Assembly: GCA_025765615.1 (NCBI GenBank)
Contig: JAIVFJ010000475.1
Coordinates: 1-36,341, forward strand
DNA length: 36,341 bases
Source of the DNA: Zopfochytrium polystomum
Lineage: Eukaryota > Chytridiomycota > Chytridiomycetes > Chytridiales > Chytridiaceae
Reading direction: 5' to 3'
The notes beneath the pieces were generated by a model, which ran no database searches, was not told the DNA's origin, and saw only the letters and a list, made by a program, of their open reading frames with translations. The stretch's first letter is position 1, and every line of letters starts with the position of its first letter. Shown piece by piece: positions 29,242 through 36,341 of the stretch. Made by a program: the position numbers and the translations under genes.

Positions 29242-32200
29242 ATGGCGCACGCCCAGCATGTCTTCCTAGCCCAGTTCGACATCGACCGCGGCGCCGCCGT
29301 CCGGTACCGCTACCCGCCGCACGATCAAAAGAGCCCGTCCGCGGCATTCGACGATCGGTACAGATCTCTCCCCCCGCTCACTCACTGTCTCGCCACAGAA
29401 GCGCCTCGCAGATCCCTCTCTTCCCTCGACAGCCCGCTTCGCCACCATATCTGCTGACTTTCGAACACCTGACAGCCTCCTCGCAGAACTGATGCTTCCC
29501 GACGGTGCCCACATGCGGGAGGAGGACTGGACGATCTTCTACCTCAACCAGACATCCGCGACAGACCAGGACGCGCCGGTGATCTCGCGTCAGCGGCGTC
29601 CAAAGGATCCGAGCCTTCTGTGAGTTTAAATTCCATTGTCCATTGTAGATCGCCATTCTCTGAAAGATCTGCGCCTGTTGGACAGAACAAAGGTGCTGAT
29701 CAACGTCGAAGGGTACCGATACGCGAACCGGACATGGTCGACGGTGTCGCGGACGCACAAGCTGGTTCTGTGTCTGGAGGATTCGCTGGTCAGCGTGTGG
29801 GATGAGGCCTGCTCACAACGGATTTTGAACATGTACGTTCTTTCTTCTGACGCGATCTTCGCCCTCCTGCCTCGTCATGAATGAGCCATTCTTTCGTTTT
29901 CAGCAACGATGCGGACGCGGAGTACCGTCAGATCGAACCGCTTTGTGTTGCCGTTTTTTTCGGTGGCAATGTGTTTGGTACGATTGCCGTTTTTCTGTTG
30001 GTGCGATTCCCAATTTTGATTGCTATGATCTGGATGAGCAGGACTACGATTCGCGACCGCAGAGGATGAGATTGTTTTGCTCAATCACTTTGACGACAAT
30101 GTCAAGCTACATCGCAAGTTTAGCCAGAGACTTGGTGGGTGCTTGACGCGAAGTTAACTTCACGGTTTCATTAACCTTCGTGTTGGCAGAAATACCGCCT
30201 CCGCCACCTTCTGGGAGCGGTGCCAAGTCTCTCTTATTTGTTCAAAATCTTGTGTGGATGCGTCAAGTCGCGGGTGCTCGCCGTGGGACGAGGATGCTGG
30301 CGCTAGCCGTCGCGTCACGGCATCCTTGGATCCACGTTGTGAAGGTATTACTTTCCTTTGTTATTGTCAAATCGCAATCCTCATTTACTCGAATGCTTGG
30401 TCAGCCACTCCTCGAAATTGCGCTCGACAGCATCTTCCAAAACGATCGCCCGGAGGTCCTCGCAGCCCTGTACGACACCATCAACAAACTCGACCTTTCT
30501 TTGATGCCTCGCCTCACCCTTGTCGAGAAGTCGATCCTTAGGTACACAGAAGACAGGCTGATGTTTGACGACAAGTTTATTCGAATGGAGGAGCTGGCGC
30601 AGGTACCGCCGGCAGCACGGGCAGGGAGAAGGCGCATTCTCGCCGGCAACGATGGCTCACGGGAAAGACCGGCACTACTTTAACTCGACGATCGAATTCA
30701 TGCGGAATCGGATTGCAGTTCGAATCCCGATGGCCATTTATCCAGAGGAAATCGGCGATGTAAGCCCTTTTGTGTTACAAGCTGAACTGAAATCTTATTT
30801 CGCAACTTACTCACTTCGGCCCTCTTCATCATCAGTTCTCCGTTATTCAACTCATCACAACCTTCTCTGCGCTGAACGCGATCAACCCACCGCCACCCGG
30901 CACGCCGCAGATCCGCTGGAAAGCGGGTTCTCCGTACTACTGGCACCCTCACCTGGATTGTGGCCACCTCACACATCCAATAGTCTTCCTCCTCGGCGCT
31001 CTCCTGACGCAAAAAGCGGGTCGTGTTCTTGGGACACCAGCGCCCCGCCGGTGAGGTCGCGCAGTACGTTGTTGCGGCAAGTTCTATGGCGAGCGGTGGC
31101 GGAGCGCTCTTGAGCGGCTTCGCCGAGCGGTGCTACCCATATATAAGCCTTTCGGCGTTGGATGCCTTCCAAGCGACGTGAGCCTCTTCATTCATTCCTT
31201 TTTGAGCCGCTTTTGACGTGAACCCCGCCTCTCACCCCACCTTTCCTGCTCACTTCCAGACCTGGGCTGATCGCGGGCGTGACCAATCCTATTGTCGAAA
31301 AACCAGCACGACTGGTGGGATGTTTTGTGCAACATCAACACGGGTCGAATCACGGTGTCGCCCAAACTAGACGTGGGTATTGGTGTCGACGATCGGATCA
31401 TGGGAAACGAGAGGGAGCGAGACTGGATGCGAAGCGGATTCTGGGACGGTGACAACGACTTTGTCGCAGATGTAAGCCCCCTTTGATGCTTTCACGACAT
31501 GCTTTGCTGATCGATGTTCCAGCTCGTTACGGCAATCCAAAATAACATGGCTGAACTGCAAGTCCGTCAAAAACTCTACGACTACATCAGAAGATTTATT
31601 GACGTTACTGCAACGTACGAGATCGAGACGATCGGAACCACAGGGATCGGGTTTACAGCGATGAACACGGGCAACGTGGAGGTCGGGGTTGGAACCTTTT
31701 TTGTGGACGAAATCGCAAAGCGGAAGGAGCTCGCGATGATGAAGAACCGCATCGAGGGGTGGCGAAAGAGCAAAAGCTACTTGTTCTATCAAAAGGTGAT
31801 AAACGACAAGATCGGATTGGATTTTGTTTGTATGCGGCCGCCAAAGATTTTGCATCCCCATCTCTTGTAGGACTTTCAAACAACAATGCAGCGTCGGTCC
31901 ATGAAAGAGGTCGACTTGCAATACGTCGTCACCGCCCTAAAGCGTTCAACCTCCCTCGACGATTCTACGACGGTCCGGATGTTTCTGGCGCTTGCAGGAC
32001 GCACTGGTCCGCAACTCGGAGACGTCCCTGACAGAGTTTCTCAGCCTGCTTCCGCAAAGCTCTGGTGGGCTGCTGCCAATCGCTGCCGGTCTGTGCCACT
32101 CACGGTGGGAGGTGCGAAGAGCTGCGACGCGATTGCTGTGGAGACTGGACTGGCACAAGGTTGGGCATTTTTGTGTTTCAATGCTCGTGCTGGAGTGGAG

Positions 32201-33256
32201 TGTTGACCCTCTTTCCAGGTCGGAACGCGTTTTGTCATGCAGCTCAACCCTCTCCTGCGTCTTACTTACAGCAGACTGAGCCGAGACCTTTTGGAGGCAG
32301 CAGAGCACGAAGCGTACCTGGACGACCCAGACTTTATCCCAAGCGTCGAGGACGTTCCCGCAATTTCAATCAACGCCGCCCCCGAAGTGCCCGACATTCA
32401 AAAACGACCTCGGCCGCCCGCTGGGCGCTCGGGAAAAGCGCATCAGCCAGCTCCGTCAGCAGTCCGCGCGCCGGTCACTCCTCTTCGACGCCAAGAACGC
32501 CGCGCGCATCCAGTTCAACAACAGCCTCGGCCCACCCGACTCCCAAACTCCCACCAGCTCACCGCTCGCAAACTCGTCCTTCCTCAGCCCCGAGCCCACG
32601 CCGTCGCCGGCGCCCGGCCGGCTCAACTCGGAGGCGAGCCTGCGCAACCAGCTGCTCGACCCGCGCGGCAAGGCCGACAAGCGGTCAAAGTACAACAGCC
32701 GCAGCTACCGCACGTCCGTGCTCGTCAGCGACGACGAGGACGACGCGCCGTCGCCGGCGCCCACACGCGCGCCGCCGCGCGGCGGGCTGCCGTCGGCCGG
32801 CCCTTCCCCGTCGATGCAGGCAGGGCAGGTGCGCGCAAACAACCAGCGGCCGGCGCTGTGGGGCGCGCAGGAGTACGACCCGGACCGCGACGGCGATGAC
32901 GACGGACGGGCTCCGCTCCCCGGTGGGCATGTCGCGGTCCCCGCCCTCGTCGTCCGCAGGCGGCGGCGGCGGCGGCCAAGGCGCACCGCGCAGTCTACCC
33001 GCGGACGTACTTCTCCGCAAGCTAGCGGAGCAGCAGGCGAAAGCGGAAGCGGTCAAGTCGAAGCTGAACGCGCTGGAGAAGACGGACTCTGTGCGCAACT
33101 CGGTGCTCGCGAACGTGACGATGGAACCGTGGAGCCCGTACGACGCGACGGACCACATACGGATGGGCAGCCGGGAGGAGCGGGAGCGGGCGCGGGAGAG
33201 GGAGGCGGAGGAGGCGCGGAGGGGCGCAAGGGGGTCGGGAGCGGGCTGTCGCTGAG
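29242..33256 (+). CDS. AFI1: Afi1/SPA-type Arf3-docking polarity protein, frame-broken
   Basis: Multi-exon gene with introns at 29358-29475, 29620-29685, 29833-29903, 29978-30041, 30135-30189, 30345-30404, 30760-30835, 31178-31259, 31472-31523, 31796-31870 and 32160-32218. Family marks in order: FDIDRGAAVRYRYP; LLAELMLPDGAHMREEDWTI; LLFVQNLV..RRG..SRHPWIH; NKLDLSLMPRLTLVEKSIL; AIYPEEIGDFSVIQLITTFS; LGHQRPAGEVAQYV; GLIAGVTNPI; DWWDVLCNINTGRITVS; GGLLPIAAGL. Afi1 binds Arf3 and helps hold the polarity axis; the SPA part is DENN-like. The frame changes at least six times (about 30603-30640, 31026, 31290-31300, 31994, the A run 32400-32404, and 32895-32915), while protein similarity continues on both sides. 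Exons about 29686-30134 are not part of the family as I know it. Either a young pseudogene or base-call indels. Confidence 0.8.
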
Positions 33257-33359
33257 GTCGCCGCCGACAAAGGGCAAGAGGCCGGAGGGGGGCCCGACGG
33301 CACCGCCGAGGAGGGTGGTTCCGCCACCCGGGCAGGAGTTTGGGCAAGGGCAGGGTTAG

Positions 33360-34169
33360 GATGGAGGACGTTTTGTTCGCGTGTGCAGTGTTCTGTTTTG
33401 CTGGCTTGCTTTTGAATAGAAAGACAGGATGCCGCGGGAACGAGAGATAGGCTCCACTTTGAGTAATTGACCAGTCGCCGTCGCTGCCCTCGCTACACCG
33501 GCAACCGAAAAGGCGACCACCGACTCTGCCGAGGTGTAGGTTGCAGCGAGCCTCCTTCGCCGACTCACCCGACTTGGTCGACGCCGCGGCCGGTTCGTTC
33601 GGCCTTGACGACGGGTAAGCACAGGGTTAGGGTTGGAAAGTGCCACACAGCTCAACATTCTGCCTGCCCAAAATTCAACATGATTCTTCTGCAGCCGAAC
33701 ATGCTGACTCTCTCATACCACGCCGGTGTCGACCCTTGCCCTCCACCCACCAGGGTCACCATCGATTGCGATACGCTTCAGCACGGATGGAGAGGAAGCC
33801 AAAGGGATATATTATTGTTTGGCAGATATTCCTAGTTACTTGGTGGAGCCGCACTAGTATCCACTTCACACCAGCTGGAGACGTGAGACACACACACACA
33901 CACACACAAGGACAGAGAGAGTGAGAGCCACACAGACAGCGAGATGACAGCTCAGAGAATGAGATGACAGCGCAGAGAATGAGAGACAGAGGGTGAGATG
34001 ACAGCTTGTTGCCAAATCGCAAGCCGGGTGCCTGTTTGGCTGTCCGACAGCAATAAAAAGAGCAGCCGGTTGGCCCCCCGTGCTCACTCTCTCCGTCGCT
34101 CCTCTTCCCTCCTCCCTCTCACTTCCGGCCTCACCCTCTCCCAAAGACCTCGCGACAATCACCATTTGA
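33360..34169. other. intergenic with a short CA microsatellite
   Basis: No supported gene. (CA)10 at about 33889-33908 is followed by repeated GAGATGACAG words between 33941 and 34005. GGGTTAGGGTTGG occurs at 33625-33637, resembling one and a half telomere-like units; too short to mean more. Confidence 0.4.
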
Positions 34170-34656
34170 ATGCGTTTCCCCTCGTTCTCTGAGCCCTTTG
34201 CCGTCGCCGCGTTATGGCTCCTCTGCGTCTTGGTCTGCCGCGTGGCGTCACTACCTCTCGAGCCTGCTGCTTCTGGCCATGCCGCCTCCAACAATAACCC
34301 AGTCCCTTCTGGAAACCCAGCTTGTCCGACGCGCCTTCGCCATTCCAACACTGAGTGAAATCAACGCCCATTACATCAACGACAAGATGCCGACGATATT
34401 ATACAGTGGCCTGTACGGTCAAAGCCAGTATCAGGAGCGGTTAGCCCAGCTGGCCCCCCAGGTCAAAGGGAAGCTCTGCGAGCAGTCCTTCCGCCATGAC
34501 AACAAGTTTCCTCGTGAAAAGTACACCAACAAGCATCAGGGCATGAGTGACAAAGAGTATAAAGAGTTCTGCGAGGTTTTCCAAAGTCCTCGCTGCAAGT
34601 GGCGTCCGTCGTGTTTCGGGACCGGACCAGCGCTGTTTGCCTTTCTCCGTAAATAG
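34170..34656 (+). CDS. small secreted Cys-containing protein, one frame break
   Basis: ATG at 34170 opens a clear signal peptide: hydrophobic core AVAALWLLCVLVCRVAS, then a Pro/Ser/Asn-rich mature start. This frame stops at 34356-34358. The neighbouring frame, open to 34656, continues naturally from about 34320 (RRAFAIPTLSEINAHYINDK, LYGQSQYQERLAQLAP, a Lys-rich stretch, then CEVFQSPRCKW with further Cys). So one gene with a one-base break near 34310-34335, or an unrecognised intron. The 3' end meets a possible donor (GTAAAT at about 34650), so more exons may follow. No family is recognised. It is not clearly related to the secreted family at 2-13 kb. Confidence 0.45.
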
Positions 34657-34693
34657 AGAAAAAGAAGAAAAAGACAAAGTCAAACTTCGCCGT

Positions 34694-36157
34694 GATGGCG
34701 TCGGGCGACGCGCCGACATCCATCGTCGTCACCGCCAGCGCAACAGCAGCATCAGCAGCAAGGCAAGCAGCCCAACCCCTCCGAAACCACCACCACCACC
34801 ACCCCGACAACGACGACAACGAGCCGACCACCACCGCCGCCGCCGCTTCCTTCCGCCTGGGCGTCTAGCCCGCCCTGCGGCGCCTCGACTGCTTTGTCGC
34901 CACCGCCTACCCACAGCCAGCAGCAGCGCCGCGTCCCTGAAACCTGCCTGCGGACGACGTCGAACGGGCAACGCACCGGGTGCGCGCCGCGGCCCAGCGC
35001 GAAACAGACGAAATTCGGAAGCAGGCGCGGCGACGGGTACCTGGAGCGGATGGAATCCCGAGGCGGCGGTTGCCTGCAGAAGCTCTCACAACCACGACAA
35101 CACCCGCGACAAAAGACAAACCGCCGTTTCGATCGAGATGCTTCTGAGATGCGTCTTGCGCGCAAGGGCGCGGCGACAACAACCGCCGCTGGTGACCCTG
35201 TCGCGTTCTCCGCTATGGACCAAGGCAAAGAAGTATCCTGGACGACACGTTTCCCCGAGGAGCTCGAAGGAAGCGTTGAAGTGTCACCCCCCCCCTCCTC
35301 ACCCCCACCCCCCTTCTACCACCACACAGCCCGACCAAACCTCACCGTAAACAGTACTCCCAATCCCAACACCCTCTACCACACTCGCATCACCGCCATC
35401 AACGCCGCGCTCTCCGCTTCCGCAGCATCCGCGACGCCTCACCGCGCTCCCGCCTCCTTTCTCCCTCGCCTCCCTCTCCTTCTCCGCCCTACTCAGCGGC
35501 CTCGGCTCCAGCGGCCACGGCCCGCATCCTCATCGCCGCCGTCGTCGTCCGTTCTACTGTTTCCTCCTACTATGTCTCCTCTCGGGCAGGTTCGCCCCGT
35601 CGCCGGCCGGCGCGGTCGATGAGTGGGTGCCGGGGTTTAATAGGGAGGACGCGGCGCCGCCAAGGAGGCTGTTTTGGATGTCGTTTAGGGATGAGGTTTT
35701 GGGGTATGCGGTCACGGGCGTCGAGGACCCGTGGGAGATTACCGTGGATCGGATTGAGGCGGGGAGAGGAGACGGTTTGGACCCGACGCCACCGTTTGGC
35801 GACGGGGACGACGACGAGGGACGCGTTGCCAAAGTACGAGGCTGACCCGCCAGCGTTTGTGCCGCCGCCGCAGCCGCAGAGTCTCTCGCGCGATCCGCTG
35901 CCTCCGCCGCTGCAGCACGCGCATGCGGATCCGGACCCGCCGCCGCCACCGGAGTTCTGGTCGCGGTCGGCGCGGGGGCGCCGCGCCGGGATTGACGGAG
36001 GGTGGAGACCCGGACTTTCCTCGGCCTTTTTCCGTACGTGCCCTGATCCGTTAACACACAAAACAAACACGTTTCCACCCTCGGAGCCGCGATTTGGCTA
36101 TGACTGTGACCTGAACCTCAGCTTGAGGTTGAAAGGGTCTCCAAACCGTGGCCGATG
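34694..36157 (+). CDS. coding islands of one or two unknown proteins, frame-broken
   Basis: Several consecutive stretches read like protein but in different plus-strand frames. They are: an Ala/His/Asp-rich start from ATG 34694; a charged helix with VRAAAQRETDEIRKQARRRV (about 34965-35035); a hydrophobic stretch (about 35540-35590) followed by PSPAGAVDEWVPGFN and FWMSFRDEVLGYAVTGVEDP (about 35600-35740); then, after a shift near 35830, ALPKYEADPPAF and a Pro-rich tail. The last part resembles membrane proteins with a cytosolic Pro-rich tail bearing an LPxYE motif. Exon joins could not be fixed, so limits are approximate and no function is proposed. Confidence 0.3.
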
Positions 36158-36341
36158 ACTGATTCCCCTTCCCCCCTTTGCTGCTTGCATTGGTCGGATT
36201 TTGAAAAAAGAGACCGCATATCCAAGTTCGAAGGCATAGGTCAAACCGAAGAATCTCCGGGACAGACTATGTGGAGAGGATGGAAATTCCGATGCCCAAG
36301 AGACCCAACGGCGGCTTGGCGGGTATTAATAGTATCCGCGA
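36158..36341. other. right edge, nothing recognised
   Basis: Short remainder with no open frame or repeat that I can support. Confidence 0.5.

Noticed and set aside
29620..29648. A 29-nt intron ending at TTGTAG in the Afi1 gene
   Set aside because: Too short and out of phase; extending to the acceptor at 29685 gives a 66-nt intron in correct phase.
30603..30624. A 22-nt intron (GTACC..GGGCAG) to repair the Afi1 frame
   Set aside because: Far shorter than the 45-118 nt introns seen here; a one-base frame break is the simpler reading.
33619..33637. Telomere-like GGGTTAGGGTT
   Set aside because: Only about one and a half units inside the window; no array.

Overview
The window reads as nuclear DNA of a fungus. 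The evidence is short GT..AG introns (45-118 nt), a fungal-type oligopeptide transporter (OPT), an Afi1/SPA polarity protein (a fungal family), a dual-specificity phosphatase, an F-box/ankyrin protein, a eukaryotic tRNA-Ser and abundant GA/CT microsatellites. The GC-rich coding style and local F-box/ankyrin and secreted-protein duplications would suit an early-diverging (for example zoosporic) fungus, but the phylum is inference. Nothing looks bacterial, and I see no CRISPR array, operon or rRNA.

Layout. 1-2000: no firm gene, one possible terminal exon. 2.2-13.3 kb: four copies of an unrecognised secreted-protein family. Copies 1 (2213-3458) and 4 (11104-12351) are intact, three-exon and 351 aa. 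Copy 2 (4898-6145) is frame-broken. Copy 3 (7503-8088) has lost its start, splice sites and last exon. Copies 1 and 4 sit in long direct segmental duplications 8.9 kb apart, each followed by rearranged, partly inverted relics of the family's last exon. Weak genes of unknown function lie between them. 13.3-15.5 kb: tRNA-Ser(UGA) flanked by a diverged direct repeat. 15.5-17.5 kb (minus): a 642-aa Ser/Pro-rich disordered protein, divergent from a 584-aa phosphatase (18498-20252). 21.7-23.4 kb: head-to-head F-box/ankyrin pair, one intact and one shrunken, with a 15-bp perfect hairpin between them. 23.9-26.8 kb (minus): six-exon OPT gene of 828 aa, followed at 27.96-29.04 kb by a truncated tandem copy. 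29.2-33.3 kb: an Afi1-like gene with about twelve exons, clean splice sites but several frame breaks. 34.2-36.1 kb: a small secreted-protein gene and further coding islands, also frame-broken.

How it fits together. The genes belong to unrelated pathways: peptide uptake (OPT), phosphosignalling (DUSP), ubiquitin-ligase substrate choice (F-box) and Arf3/polarity (Afi1). The unifying theme is local duplication and decay: secreted family, F-box, OPT and the repeat around the tRNA. The most novel item is the secreted family, with a signal peptide, a duplicated SLYRR(A/V)IE motif, a CxxxC motif, an acidic stretch and two WNPF motifs, spreading and decaying beside GA microsatellites. All splice models come from reading frames, splice consensus and comparison between copies; no transcript data or search was available.
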